From Fischerella sp. PCC 9431 (GTDB lineage Bacteria; Cyanobacteriota; Cyanobacteriia; Cyanobacteriales; Nostocaceae): a DNA stretch of 64,000 nucleotides. The translations under genes were made by a program, and so were the position numbers. Every line of letters starts with the position of its first letter. Position 1 is the first letter of the stretch. The stretch spans positions 2,188,469 through 2,252,468 of the forward strand of contig NZ_KE650771.1 of the NCBI RefSeq assembly GCF_000447295.1, written 5' to 3'. The notes under the pieces are model-generated. The model saw only the letters and a list, made by a program, of their open reading frames with translations. It had not been told where the DNA came from and did not search any database. Below are positions 50,797 to 60,914 of the stretch, in pieces.

Positions 50797-53216
50797 TAAC
50801 CATTAACCAAATAAATTCCCCAAATAGCCATTGCGCGTAGATAGGTGCTAGCGCGGAAAGTACCGACAGCAGTGATGGCTTCTGGTGTGCGGAATTGTAA
50901 TCCATTTTCGTAAATTTGCCGAACCACGGCTTGTGTCAACTTCATGGCTTCGTCTTTCATGTTCATCTGCACCATAAAAGCTGCTAAACCAAAGTTGATC
51001 CCCGTCCAGATTTCCAAGGGATGGGTTGCTTTGGGGTTTTCTGGTGAACCATTGGGACGAAGACCATTAGCAGCACCAAACTGACCATGATGAAACTTCA
51101 AAAAACAAGCGTTGTAGACAGTTTGTAATGCAGACAAAGCGCGATCGCGTTGGACAATATCAGGCAATCCCAACAAGCGGGCATAAAATTGTCCACACAA
51201 TTGATCCGCCATCACCACATCTGAACCACTTTCGCTATCTAGTCGATAATATTGACCATTCCAGAGTTTTTCTTCATAAATGGGGCGAGATTGTGTTAAC
51301 CAAGTTTCGTAAATAGATTTTTGCTTTTCTATCTCCTGGATATTCTGTGCATCTCTGCGGTTTGTTATCAAAACATCACAAATTGCGATCGCAGCTTCTA
51401 GTGCTGCTAACCATAATCCACCACAATAAGCACTGACTCCTTGTAGTCGCCAGTCGTCAAAAGTTTGATCAGGCGCACCAGAATTTTCCGGAATTCCGTC
51501 TTTATCTATGTCTAAAGTTTTTAGATAGTTGAGGGTTTCGACAATGGCATTCCAACAATCAGCCAAAAATTTGATATCGTCAGCACCAGTGAATAGAAAA
51601 TCACGGTATACCTGCAAAACAAAGTCACAACCTAAATCCTTCCACAAGTTGCAATCTTGGTAGCTGGTATAATTTGTCTTCTCCCAAACGTGTTCATTTG
51701 GTGCGCCTAAATCGTGAGGTGTTGCTCCTGCTACTTTACGGACAGCAAAAGGGCTTTCTGCACCGATGGTATAATAGTAACCAATCACACGAGTATTAGC
51801 ATCGCTCATGGGAATAGCCCGTGCAAAAGCACGAATTACCGCCTTCTCCAATTCTGGGAACAGCATCAACAGAGCAAAAGAACCATACAGCCGCACATCC
51901 AAACTTTCATACCAACGGTAGTCTAGGCACTCCAACACAGCAAACTGACCGATTGGATCATGCTCAGTTGCTGCACTCCAAAGAGTACCGCCAGCAGTCA
52001 GGTCGTAAAGCTCATTAAATAAAGCCATCTTAAACCAGTCTGGTAAATCTGCACGGTCAAGAATGGGTTGTTGCCATGCTTGAATCTGTGTTTGCCAAGC
52101 TTGGTATTGTTGTAGTGCCGTTAATGCGATCGCCCAGGCATTATTACCATGATTACCAAAAAAGTCTGTATATCTGCGGTTATAATTTATGCCAGCAGCA
52201 AATTCTGTTACCGGAAAATCCCAACTGAGAACAAAAGGAATCTCCAGTGTTTCCCCTGGTAGCAAAGTGAAACGCACAGCTAAGGCTGCTGCAATCTGTT
52301 CATTTTCAACTGCTGAGGAATGGTCTAGATAATTTAGTAAAGTGCCATCTTGAGCAAAGCTTTGCCACACATCCTCACCACTGCCTGTAGGCTGCCAACG
52401 GCTATGGTAAAAAATTTCTAGTTTGGGATGTTTGCGGGTAGCAATGCACCACTGTCCTTCTCCTTCTTGGATAGGTTCATCAATACCAACACGACCGAGA
52501 ACACAACCAATGTATTCGGTATTTTCAACTACTTGATTAAAATTATCTTTACTTTCGCCCAAACGCGGCTGATACTCGTAAACTGGACTACCATCATCCC
52601 GCAACCGTACTTGGGGGGATTTCAAAGCATTAGTAAACCAGCCCACCATATTTTGCCAAGTGAGCATAATACTTAAAGTAATAGGTGCGTTCGTCGGATT
52701 GTGTGCAGTCCAGACAAACACGGCTACAGGGTAGCTAGTTTCTTGGTAATTATTTGCCCAAATCGGAGAAAATTGTTCACAAGTTAACTGAGTTTTATAT
52801 ACCCCTTCATAAACAAACCAACTACGAGGATAAAGGGCATGATAGGTTCCCGTAATTTTTGATTGTTCATTTTTAGTTGTTGGATACCATTGCCACCCTG
52901 CCAAACTACCATCTTCTGGTGGCTGTGTACATAAAGCGTAGGCTTGGGAATTAGTACTATTAGATTCAAATATACTAAATTGACAAGGGGCGATCGCTTG
53001 AAACACATGTTCGCCGCCGTCGATGTGCCAGAAATTAAAATCTCCTCGCGGAGAACGACCGATACAACCTGCACCAAAGCCACCTAAAGGCATTCCGTGC
53101 CAAGGTCCATCATCAATATTGCTAGCGTAGCGAACAGTATAAGGTTGGTTCCAGCCTAAACCAAGGGGACGATTCCAAGTGCAGGAGGGAATTTGCGGGG
53201 AGGGTTGATTTGTCAT
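50796..53216 (-). CDS. GH116 glucosidase (GBA2 / bile acid beta-glucosidase-like)
   Basis: Protein of 806 aa in the family of non-lysosomal glucosylceramidases (glycoside hydrolase family 116, DUF608). The N-terminal beta domain begins GWNQPYTVRYASNIDDGPWHGMPLGG; read in part as GMPLGGFGAGCIGRSPRG. The C-terminal (alpha/alpha)6 domain holds the nucleophile segment CLDYRWYESLDVRLYGSFAL and the acid/base region GIPENSGAPDQTFDDW, so the active site looks complete. No signal peptide is seen. Bacterial members cleave beta-glucosides; the natural substrate in cyanobacteria is unknown. Transcribed divergently from ppk1. Confidence 0.93.
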   Translation of the reverse strand: MTNQPSPQIPSCTWNRPLGLGWNQPYTVRYASNIDDGPWHGMPLGGFGAGCIGRSPRGDFNFWHIDGGEHVFQAIAPCQFSIFESNSTNSQAYALCTQPPEDGSLAGWQWYPTTKNEQSKITGTYHALYPRSWFVYEGVYKTQLTCEQFSPIWANNYQETSYPVAVFVWTAHNPTNAPITLSIMLTWQNMVGWFTNALKSPQVRLRDDGSPVYEYQPRLGESKDNFNQVVENTEYIGCVLGRVGIDEPIQEGEGQWCIATRKHPKLEIFYHSRWQPTGSGEDVWQSFAQDGTLLNYLDHSSAVENEQIAAALAVRFTLLPGETLEIPFVLSWDFPVTEFAAGINYNRRYTDFFGNHGNNAWAIALTALQQYQAWQTQIQAWQQPILDRADLPDWFKMALFNELYDLTAGGTLWSAATEHDPIGQFAVLECLDYRWYESLDVRLYGSFALLMLFPELEKAVIRAFARAIPMSDANTRVIGYYYTIGAESPFAVRKVAGATPHDLGAPNEHVWEKTNYTSYQDCNLWKDLGCDFVLQVYRDFLFTGADDIKFLADCWNAIVETLNYLKTLDIDKDGIPENSGAPDQTFDDWRLQGVSAYCGGLWLAALEAAIAICDVLITNRRDAQNIQEIEKQKSIYETWLTQSRPIYEEKLWNGQYYRLDSESGSDVVMADQLCGQFYARLLGLPDIVQRDRALSALQTVYNACFLKFHHGQFGAANGLRPNGSPENPKATHPLEIWTGINFGLAAFMVQMNMKDEAMKLTQAVVRQIYENGLQFRTPEAITAVGTFRASTYLRAMAIWGIYLVNG

Positions 53217-53551
53217 CGCCTGAGTTGACAGTGTGCAGTCACGATTAAAGAAGACTAACCCGATGTGTAAATTTTCTCAAGTTGTTTGGCAAATAGGTAA
53301 GCTACCATTTGACACATAATAAAGTCATTAATCCAGAGATTGTTAGCTTTTTCTATTTTTTCAGCAAGCCCTTGTCAAGTTGACTCACCGAACCAAGAAT
53401 CTCTGTGGCTTTTAGCGCAAAGAAATGTAAAGATTGACTTATCCCCTCATCAAAGTAAAACCTTGTCAGAATAATTTCTCAAGTTGTGATACTGGATGAG
53501 TCGATTCTAATTTCATTTGTATGGGCTACACTTGCCTGTGGTTAGGTGATC
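53217..53551. other. Divergent promoter region GH116 / ppk1
   Basis: About 335 bp between two divergent genes, so it should hold both promoters. No recognisable operator (for example a Pho box with repeated CTTAAC-type units) was found by eye. Confidence 0.4.
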
Positions 53552-55771
53552 ATGCCAAAATCTAAGAAGAGCAGCAATCAACAAATTAATTTTAACGATA
53601 CACAATATTACTTAAACCGTGAGTTAAGTTGGATAGAGTTTAACAATAGAGTGTTGCATGAAGCTCTAGACTCACGTACGCCCCTTTTAGAACGTCTTAA
53701 GTTTTTAGCTATCTTCAGTTCCAACTTGGATGAGTTCTTTATGGTGCGCGTTGCAGTTTTAAAGCAACAAGTAGAAGCAAAAGTTAGCCAATTAAGTTTT
53801 GATGGTCGCACACCACAACAACAGTTAGATGATATTAGTTATTCCCTGCGTCCTTTAGTAGCTAAACAACATCAACATTTTGAGGAAGTACTACGACCTT
53901 TGTTGGCAAATCACGATATCCATATTTTGGATTATATAGATTTGACAGAAAAACAGCGTAAATATTTAGACAACTACTTTGAAGAACAAATATTTCCTGT
54001 TATCACTCCCTTGGCTGTTGACCCTAGCCATCCTTTTCCCTACATTTCTAATCTCAGTTTAAATTTGGCAGTTGTAGTTAAAAATCCCGAAACTGAAGAA
54101 GAATTTTTTGCCAGAGTTAAAGTCCCGAAAGTTTTACCCCGATTTTTGCCTTTACCTTCCGAGTTAGGAATTCAACGTCATGGCAAACCTGCTCTGTGGA
54201 CTGGTGTACCCTTGGAACAGGCGATCGCTCATAATTTAGAATCTCTATTTCCAGGGATGAATATTCAAGAATATCATCCCTTCCGCATTACTCGTGATGC
54301 TGATTTGGGACTAGAAGAAGATGAAGCCGACGATTTGCTACTTTTTATAGAGCAAGAATTGCGAAAAAGGCGAGTCGGTGGGAATCCTGTGCGATTAGAA
54401 ATTCAATCCCAAACTCCGGAATTTATCCGCAATCGATTGTTGCAAGATTTGGAATTAACCGAGAGTGATGTCTATGACATAGATGGACTTTTGGGACTCA
54501 GCGACTTAATGTATTTTATGTCTTTGAGCGCCTCAGTAGAACTCAAAGATCCTCCTTGGAAATCTGTTGTACCTGCTCGTCTGCAACGCATTCGGGAAAT
54601 AAATATCGCTTCTGAAGCCTTAGAAATAGAAGAAGGTAAAGATTTTTTTGCTGTGATTCGAGAACGGGATTTACTTTTACACCATCCCTATCAATCTTTT
54701 TCGGCGTCAGTAGTGCGTTTTATTACCAGTGCTGCCCATGATCCGAATGTTTTAGCAATTAAGATGACTCTTTATCGTACCTCTGGTGATTCACCAATTG
54801 TTAATGCCTTAATTGCTGCTGCTGAAAACGGTAAGCAAGTATCTGTATTGGTAGAACTGAAAGCGCGGTTTGATGAAGAGAATAATATCTACTGGGCAAA
54901 ACGTTTAGAAAGCGTCGGAGTTCATGTAGTTTACGGTTTAGTCGGTTTAAAAACCCACTCTAAAATTGTCATGGTTGTGCGGCGTGAACAAGATCGTATC
55001 CGTCGCTATGTTCATATTGGGACTGGTAATTATAATCCCAAAACAGCACGTTTATATACAGATTTGGGATTGTTTACTTGTCAAGAAGAATTGGGAGCAG
55101 ATGTGACAGATGTATTTAATTTCTTGACAGGATATTCCCGGCAAAAGTCTTATCGTCAATTGTTAGTTGCACCTGTAAATTTACGCGATCGCTTTATTGG
55201 ACTCATCCAAAGAGAAATTGAAAATGCTCAAACAGGATTTTCCGGGCGTATCGTTGCCAAAATGAATTCTCTTGTTGATCCACAAATCATCTGTGAACTT
55301 TATAAAGCTTCCCGCCTCGGTGTGCAAATCGACTTAATTGTACGGGGTATTTGCTGTTTACGTCCTGGACTCAAAGACATCAGCGAAAATATTCGCGTGA
55401 TTAGCATTGTCGGTCGGTTTTTAGAACACTCGCGGATTTTTTATTTTTACAACAATAATCAAGAAGAAATTTATATTGGTAGTGCTGACTGGATGCCCAG
55501 AAACTTGGATCGACGAGTGGAAGTCATAACACCCATATTAGATCCAGATATTGCTAAAGATTTGCAGGAAATTTTAGGGATTATGCTGGCTGATAATCGC
55601 CAAGCCTGGGAGTTACAGTCAGATGGTAGTTACATTCAAAGGCGTCCTGGTGAAGATTGTCCAGAAGCTAGTTCACAAAAAACTCTCATGTCTATGGCTT
55701 TAAATACACCAGTGATCGCCTCAAGCCTGATCAATTCAACAAAGAGTTATGTTTACAAGAAGATAGTTTGA
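53552..55771 (+). CDS. ppk1: Polyphosphate kinase 1
   Basis: Reversibly makes inorganic polyphosphate from ATP at the membrane. 739 aa from the ATG at 53552; a GTG two codons upstream is possible. Family motifs: NRELSWIEFNNRVL and SSNLDEFFMVRV in the N domain, the catalytic His region LVGLKTHSKIVMVVRRE and RRYVHIGTGNYNP in the first catalytic domain, and SRIFYFYNNNQEEIYIGSADWM (read in part as SADWMPRNLDRRVE) in the second. Length is normal. Stands alone, with GH116 divergent and a response regulator 340 bp downstream. Confidence 0.97.
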   Translation: MPKSKKSSNQQINFNDTQYYLNRELSWIEFNNRVLHEALDSRTPLLERLKFLAIFSSNLDEFFMVRVAVLKQQVEAKVSQLSFDGRTPQQQLDDISYSLRPLVAKQHQHFEEVLRPLLANHDIHILDYIDLTEKQRKYLDNYFEEQIFPVITPLAVDPSHPFPYISNLSLNLAVVVKNPETEEEFFARVKVPKVLPRFLPLPSELGIQRHGKPALWTGVPLEQAIAHNLESLFPGMNIQEYHPFRITRDADLGLEEDEADDLLLFIEQELRKRRVGGNPVRLEIQSQTPEFIRNRLLQDLELTESDVYDIDGLLGLSDLMYFMSLSASVELKDPPWKSVVPARLQRIREINIASEALEIEEGKDFFAVIRERDLLLHHPYQSFSASVVRFITSAAHDPNVLAIKMTLYRTSGDSPIVNALIAAAENGKQVSVLVELKARFDEENNIYWAKRLESVGVHVVYGLVGLKTHSKIVMVVRREQDRIRRYVHIGTGNYNPKTARLYTDLGLFTCQEELGADVTDVFNFLTGYSRQKSYRQLLVAPVNLRDRFIGLIQREIENAQTGFSGRIVAKMNSLVDPQIICELYKASRLGVQIDLIVRGICCLRPGLKDISENIRVISIVGRFLEHSRIFYFYNNNQEEIYIGSADWMPRNLDRRVEVITPILDPDIAKDLQEILGIMLADNRQAWELQSDGSYIQRRPGEDCPEASSQKTLMSMALNTPVIASSLINSTKSYVYKKIV

Positions 55772-56110
55772 AAAGTTTGTGAACTTAGCTTTTTATAACC
55801 AATAATGCCTTGATGCTACAAGCCTCCTGATTTATCTGTGGAGAAAATCCAAAATTCTGTTAGAGGATGACACTTGGTTTTTCAGGTTTGGATATAGTAT
55901 CAATCAAATATTCATATGATTTCAAAAGGGAGAGTGTCAAATTGACAAGTAGTTACACAACTTTTATCAAGAAAATTAATATTACTAAATATTCCGCTCA
56001 AATCTAGTGGAAAATTATGGAATTTATTCAACCATTGGATAGAGTTGGTTTGTATAGTTGTTCTCATAAACTATAAAGGTTGTTGTGCATTAACTTTATA
56101 GTTTCCTTGG
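55772..56110. other. Gap between ppk1 and response regulator
   Basis: AT-rich, without gene, tandem repeat or obvious terminator. I see nothing to report beyond the likely promoter of the next gene. Confidence 0.4.
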
Positions 56111-56527
56111 ATGTTAATGTTGTCTTGTGAGTCTTCTACCTTGCGCGTTCTAGTGGTTGATGACCACGAACTGACTCGCTTAACCTTACAATTAATTTTG
56201 TCTACTCAAGAGAATATTCAAGTTGTAGGTTTAGCTAGTAACGGTCAAGAAGCCATAGAAATGGTTAAGCGGCACAAGCCTGATGTAATTATTCTGGACT
56301 TACAAATGCCAGTTATGGATGGCTGGAGTGCGTCTAGTCAGATAAAAGCTATTGCTCCTAATACTCAGATTATTGCCTACTCATCAGTGGATGATTCTAA
56401 ACTTGTTGAAGGAAAAGCCAGGGCTTGTCTAGACGCTGTTTGTAAAAAAGATGTACCTACCACCGAACTAGTTTCCTTAGTTAGGCAGCTAGGGCAAGGG
56501 ACTATTAATGGTACTATTGCCGGATAA
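56111..56527 (+). CDS. Single-domain response regulator
   Basis: Receiver-only protein of 138 aa (CheY type). Acidic pocket VVDDHE, phospho-acceptor Asp in IILDLQMPVMDG, conserved Ser in AYSSVDD and Lys in CKKD are all present. There is no output domain, so it must act on a partner protein or as phosphorelay step. ATG at 56111; a second in-frame ATG two codons later is equally possible. No kinase is adjacent. Confidence 0.93.
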   Translation: MLMLSCESSTLRVLVVDDHELTRLTLQLILSTQENIQVVGLASNGQEAIEMVKRHKPDVIILDLQMPVMDGWSASSQIKAIAPNTQIIAYSSVDDSKLVEGKARACLDAVCKKDVPTTELVSLVRQLGQGTINGTIAG

Positions 56528-56774
56528 AAGATACAGCCAAAACTGCTGGAATTAATGACAATTGCTCATCTGGAAGTTGAAAAACTTGGAAGCGATCGCA
56601 AAAAAGTCGGTAGAACCGGAGTAATTGGTTGCTACCGACATAATCGTTTTTTTAGGGGAACTCTTAACAGGGAATAGGAATTGACTCAACAGGAAACCTA
56701 CGGTGTTCCATATCCACTAGTGACCGATTTTTCATCCCCTTGCGTAAGCCATTGTCCATGTTGATCTAGCTGAA

Positions 56775-56954
56775 TTAAGATTGTGTATCTGGAAAGGTGC
56801 GTCTATATTCATCGATTAACTCATCCATTTCTTCCAAAGCTTGATTCACGTCTATTTTTAAAGTTCCTAAGTTTGGTTGCTCCAGTAAACTCATTAGATA
56901 CTCGCGCTTGCTTTGAATTTGAGCAATTCGTTCTTTGATGGTTTGTGCATCCAT
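56775..56954 (-). CDS. Small conserved-looking protein, 59 aa
   Basis: Gene too short for usual length cutoffs. Begins MDAQTIKERIAQIQSKREYL and ends DEYRRTFPDTQS. The product is acidic and almost entirely helical (two amphipathic helices broken by EQPNLGTLKID). Good codon structure and clear ATG and TAA support it, while the ribosome site is weak. I do not recognise the family. It lies alone between a response regulator and a DUF2854 gene on the other strand. Confidence 0.65.
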   Translation of the reverse strand: MDAQTIKERIAQIQSKREYLMSLLEQPNLGTLKIDVNQALEEMDELIDEYRRTFPDTQS

Positions 56955-57098
56955 AATTTTTTGCTTGGTTTAGGAATATGTTCAAATTCAAAGTTAACTC
57001 AAAAAAACAAATACTTTTGAATATCTTCTTCCCTAATCTGTTGGCGATCGCAGATGATAATAAAACTAGTGCTAATAAAAAATACTAAAAATTAAGTC

Positions 57099-57644
57099 AT
57101 GTTACGCCAAGTTTCTCTGGGAACACTGGGTTTAACCATCGGTGGTATCTTAACCATCATCGGCTTCATCGCCTATGCTAACGATAATGCTACTCTCAAT
57201 CTCGTAGGATTTTTTTACGGGATTCCGCTAGTACTCGGAGGATTGGCGCTGAAAGCTAATGAACTCAAACCCGTACCCTTCAGTCAAGCTACTACACCAA
57301 CCGTTTTGGCATTACGCCAGCAGCAAGCAACTGTCACTCAAAATAAAATTCGCCAAGATTTAACTCGTTATTGCTACGGTCAAGATGTTCATTTTGACCG
57401 TGCTTTATCCTACTTAGGTTTGAATTCTTCAGATCAAGAACTACCAGTAATCACAGGTTTACGAGAAGAAGAAATTAACGGAAAATATGCCTTGATTTTA
57501 GAATTCGACTCGTCAGTTATACCAATTGATGTATGGCAGCAAAAACAAGAGAAAATGGTCAATTATTTTGGTCCTGGAGTTGATGTAAAAATCACACAGC
57601 CACAAGAAGATATTATCGAACTAACGCTGATTGCGGATAAATAA
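57099..57644 (+). CDS. DUF2854-type membrane protein
   Basis: Protein of 181 aa with two transmembrane helices near the N terminus (LGLTIGGILTIIGFIAYA and LVGFFYGIPLVLGGLAL) joined by a short loop, and a soluble C-terminal domain of about 120 residues (QDLTRYCYGQDVHFDRALSYLGL in part). This layout matches DUF2854, a family found in cyanobacteria and plants with unknown function. The stop codon is followed directly by a tandem CAATAGTCCAT repeat. Confidence 0.75.
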   Translation: MLRQVSLGTLGLTIGGILTIIGFIAYANDNATLNLVGFFYGIPLVLGGLALKANELKPVPFSQATTPTVLALRQQQATVTQNKIRQDLTRYCYGQDVHFDRALSYLGLNSSDQELPVITGLREEEINGKYALILEFDSSVIPIDVWQQKQEKMVNYFGPGVDVKITQPQEDIIELTLIADK

Positions 57645-57963
57645 TAGTCCATCGTCAATAGTCCATTGTCAATAGTCAAGGGAACACTAAAAAATAAATT
57701 GAATGTTTTCTGATGTGGAAGTCCCAAAATGCTTGACAACGGACTATTGACTAAGCCCTCTGGGCGCTTAACTGGGAATAGGGAACAGGCAACAGTCCTA
57801 AAATCCTGCCCGAATATTGGGTTTAAAGCACCATTATTTACTTATGAAAATAGGTGAAAAAATACGTCCTTATACAAATCCCCTTAATTTTAATTCTGGG
57901 GATTTCCCTGTTGCCCGTTCCATGTTCCCTGTTCCCTGTTCCCTGTTCCCTTTTAATAGAGAT
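57645..57963. repeat. Spacer of tandem heptamer and CCCTGTT repeats
   Basis: From left to right: TAGTCCATCGTCAATAGTCC-type units directly after the DUF2854 stop (57645-57682), GGGAATAGGGAACAGGCAAC (57772-57792), and an inverted block of CCTGTTCC tandem units (about 57907-57953). No gene. Confidence 0.75.
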
Positions 57964-58224
57964 TCATTTTTCCAAGCGGACTGCATACCATTGTAAATAT
58001 TGTCCAAGACCAACATTTAGTTCACAACTCGTGTCAAGTAAGTATTGAGCTTTTTGTTCAATAGAGTCCGCAGAACGTAGGTCTGGTGGTAAATCTTGAG
58101 GATTTAGTTGTTGGAGAACGTCTGTTAATTTTTCTAATAATTCTGACGCAGTCAAAAACTGTTCCTCTTGATTTGTTTCTAAAACAACAAAATGATCTTG
58201 CTGATACATTAAATTATCTGGCAT
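57964..58224 (-). CDS. crr7: Chlororespiratory reduction protein 7 (Crr7 family)
   Basis: Small protein of 86 aa, starting at the ATG complementary to 58222-58224 (MPDNLMYQQDHFVVLE). The C-terminal block YLLDTSCELNVGLGQYLQWY followed by AVRLEK is typical of Crr7, a factor needed for build-up of the plastid NDH complex in plants and present in most cyanobacteria, where it probably serves NDH-1. An upstream in-frame extension of 16 codons is hydrophobic and not conserved in type. Stands alone. Confidence 0.85.
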   Translation of the reverse strand: MPDNLMYQQDHFVVLETNQEEQFLTASELLEKLTDVLQQLNPQDLPPDLRSADSIEQKAQYLLDTSCELNVGLGQYLQWYAVRLEK

Positions 58225-58660
58225 AAAAATTATCCTATAAATCTTAAATATAACTATAGCAATGTATAGCAATCCAATCTAATTTGTGAAAATCGAAACA
58301 GCTAGACCCCCGAATTCTTGTAGACACTTGTAAGATTGCTTATCGGAGGCTAGAAGTCGGGGATTTTTTTGTTTGAAGTTTTCAAGAAAATGTAATTACT
58401 TGTTTGTAGTTGGGAATTATAAATAGTACATTTCCTTACTTTGCGAGTCCTACCATGCACTTGCAAGGTACAAGCAGCCTTTGCTTTCGATTTTCGCGCA
58501 AATTTATGAGCTTGATTAAGTAATCTGTATTCAGCCATTATTGAGCAATAGTTCTCAGTTTTTGGTACAAAAACGTCAAAATTGTGATCTTTAGCCTCAT
58601 TTAGAGCCTAAATAATGACTATTCAAGGCTATTGCTTCTAATTTATATAAAATTCAACTC
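58225..58660. other. Gap between crr7 and the GGDEF gene
   Basis: Contains a CCCCCGA/TCGGGG inverted pair (58307-58313 and 58357-58362) followed by a T-run on the plus strand, a terminator-like repeat of the AGATCCCC family. A 62-codon open frame on the minus strand (58350-58538, starting MAEYRLLNQAHKFARKSKAK) overlaps this repeat; I cannot say if it is used. Confidence 0.4.
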
Positions 58661-59680
58661 ATGTTAGGGATAGGCATTTCTAATAGACCTTCTTTGATTC
58701 TCGTGGCTGATGATGATACGGTTATGCGACTTCTGTTGCGTGAAGCTATGGAACAAGAAGGCTACCAAGTAGTCGAAGTCAGTAATGGTAAAGAGTGTTT
58801 GGATGCTTATACTGCGGTCAAGCCTGATTTAATTTTGCTAGATGCTGTCATGCCAATCATGGATGGCTTCACCTGCTGTCAGGAATTGATACAAGTAGCC
58901 AAAAAAAATTTAGTATTAGCACTTGCATCCCTTGATGCTGGATCTGGTTTTGGCAATAGCTTAATTTCTACATTATGGGATCGCACTCCCATATTAATGA
59001 TTACAGGATTAGATGATCCTGACTCAGTAGACCGCGCTTTTGAGGCTGGGGCCAGTGATTTTGTGACTAAGCCCATTCATTGGGCAGTATTGCGCCGACG
59101 AGTAAGAAAGCTGTTACAACAAGGACAAGTATATAAACAGTTGGAAGCAGCCAATCAAGCTTTGCAGCAACTTGCTCACGAGGATGGTCTAACTGGGCTG
59201 GCTAATCGTCGCCGTTTTGATCAATATCTTAATTCTCGATGGCTGGAGTTAGCACAGCAGCGATCGCCCATATCATTAATCTTATGCGACATCGATTTCT
59301 TTAAACTTTACAACGATAAATATGGTCATCCTGCTGGCGATGTATGCTTGCAAAAGGTGGCAAATGTTTTAAAGGGCGCAGCCCAAAAATATCAGGATTT
59401 AGTTGCACGTTATGGTGGTGAAGAATTTGTTGTGATTTTGCCTCATACTCATGCTGCTGGCGCAGTTCATGTTGCAGCAGCAATGCAAGCTGGAGTCAGG
59501 GAGTTAGAAATATTACACTCTGGATCTGCTGTTAGTCAGTTTGTAACCCTTAGTTTAGGAATCGCTACTATTATTCCTAATTTTGAAACTACTCCGTTAG
59601 CTTTGATTGAGGCAGCTGATAATGCACTTTACCAAGCAAAAGCAGAAGGACGCAACCGCATTATTATTAAGCAGATATGA
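58661..59680 (+). CDS. Response regulator with GGDEF output (diguanylate cyclase)
   Basis: Protein of 339 aa. The N-terminal receiver (about 10-150) has ADDD, phospho-acceptor Asp in LILLDAVMPIMDG and Lys in FVTKPIHW; it is longer than usual by a loop of about 25 residues (KKNLVLALASLDAGSG in part). The C-terminal domain (about 170-335) is GGDEF type with DGLTGLANRR, CDIDFFKLYND and active-site GGEEF. The RxxD inhibitory site is KYQD, so product feedback at the usual site is unlikely. It probably makes cyclic di-GMP on phosphorylation; the cognate kinase is not adjacent. Confidence 0.93.
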   Translation: MLGIGISNRPSLILVADDDTVMRLLLREAMEQEGYQVVEVSNGKECLDAYTAVKPDLILLDAVMPIMDGFTCCQELIQVAKKNLVLALASLDAGSGFGNSLISTLWDRTPILMITGLDDPDSVDRAFEAGASDFVTKPIHWAVLRRRVRKLLQQGQVYKQLEAANQALQQLAHEDGLTGLANRRRFDQYLNSRWLELAQQRSPISLILCDIDFFKLYNDKYGHPAGDVCLQKVANVLKGAAQKYQDLVARYGGEEFVVILPHTHAAGAVHVAAAMQAGVRELEILHSGSAVSQFVTLSLGIATIIPNFETTPLALIEAADNALYQAKAEGRNRIIIKQI

Positions 59681-59681
59681 G

Positions 59682-59785
59682 GGATTGGGGACTTATCAAT
59701 TAAAAATTAAAAATTAAAAATTAAAAATTGGGAAGGGAGACAAGAGGGAGAATAATGCCCATTGCCCAATGCCCCATGCCCATTA
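59682..59785. repeat. Dispersed composite repeat with AAAAATT tandem
   Basis: GGGATTGGGGAC, then four copies of AAAAATTA, then GGGAGACAAGAGGGAGAATA and tandem ATGCCC words. Belongs to the same family as 41238-41360 and 50636-50796. Confidence 0.75.
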
Positions 59786-60835
59786 CTTATTATTATGTAA
59801 GTTAGCTTTTCGCATCATTTGAGTGAGTCGATCAAGTAATCGCACTTCTTGCTTACTGTCTTCTAGTATTTTTGCTACGGTAATAGCCCTTTCGTAAAAA
59901 TTACGTGCGGTTGAGAAATTACTTATTTGCTCGTATAAATGAGCATAAGACTCAAAAGATTTTAATTCTTCTTGTCGATTTTGTAATTCTTGAGCTAGTG
60001 TTAATCGCTGCTGTAACAAATCAAAAGCACGTTCATAGCGTCCCACAGAACTGTGAGCAGCCACTAAACCATCAATTGCTCGTAATTCGTTTACGCGATC
60101 GCCACTATATTTTGCAATCCGCAGTGCTGATCCGTAAGTCCCGATTGTACCTTGATAATCTCCTGCTGCTAGGTAGGTCTCACCTAAATTATTCAAAGTA
60201 TTAGCTTCACCTGTGGAATCACGAACCTGACGCCGGAAAGTTAAAGCATTCTCATAAAGTTTGATGGCTTTGTTGTAATTTCCTAACCTCGCATTTGCTA
60301 GCCCTAAATTACTTAAAGATAGTCCTTGACCTTCAAGATTTTTGACATGGCGAGCAATTTCTAGAGCTTCTGTCAAAGTTTGCAAACTAGCAGTTGGTTC
60401 GCCTTGTTGCAAAAATAATGTACCTATATTATTCAGAGCGAAGATTTGACTTTGAAAGTCATGGGTATCACGAGCGATCGCTAGGCGTCGTCGTATGGCT
60501 TCTTCTGCTTCTTTATAACGACCCAACTGGACATAACCTCTACCGAGGTAATCGTAAATTAAACCTTGGGCATTGAGATCACTAACTGAATGATAAATTG
60601 AAAGTGCTTGTAACCAAGACTCGATTGCTTTGTCAGGTCTGCCAGAAGCCTGTTGCTGTTGGCCTATTCGCAGTAAAGTATCTGCTTGGTCTGTTGATTT
60701 TTGGACTAGAGATTTATCTGTCTGATAATGGAGTTGTTCAGTAATATCCGCAGCATTCACCACTATGGGATGAAATATAAAACTAACAACTAGAAATGGT
60801 AAGGGAAAAGAAGGTATCAAATTCCATTTTTTCAT
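59783..60835 (-). CDS. Secreted or periplasmic TPR-repeat protein
   Basis: Protein of 350 aa. Residues 1-28 look like a signal peptide (MKKWNLIPSFPLPFLVVSFI then a VVNAAD cleavage region). At least six tetratricopeptide repeats follow, each about 40 residues (for example QGLIYDYLGRGYVQLGRYKE, SLSNLGLANARLGNYNKAIK, ANTLNNLGETYLAAGDYQGT), the 40-residue period being that of the Kinesin-light-chain type. No catalytic domain such as CHAT is attached, though such TPR arrays often precede one. It probably scaffolds proteins in the periplasm. Confidence 0.85.
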   Translation of the reverse strand: MKKWNLIPSFPLPFLVVSFIFHPIVVNAADITEQLHYQTDKSLVQKSTDQADTLLRIGQQQQASGRPDKAIESWLQALSIYHSVSDLNAQGLIYDYLGRGYVQLGRYKEAEEAIRRRLAIARDTHDFQSQIFALNNIGTLFLQQGEPTASLQTLTEALEIARHVKNLEGQGLSLSNLGLANARLGNYNKAIKLYENALTFRRQVRDSTGEANTLNNLGETYLAAGDYQGTIGTYGSALRIAKYSGDRVNELRAIDGLVAAHSSVGRYERAFDLLQQRLTLAQELQNRQEELKSFESYAHLYEQISNFSTARNFYERAITVAKILEDSKQEVRLLDRLTQMMRKANLHNNK

Positions 60836-60914
60836 AAAATTTGACCGTTAAATTGCGGTTTGAGTAACTTAATGATTGTTTTTATACCAATTTTTAGAAT
60901 TTATCTAGTTTTTT

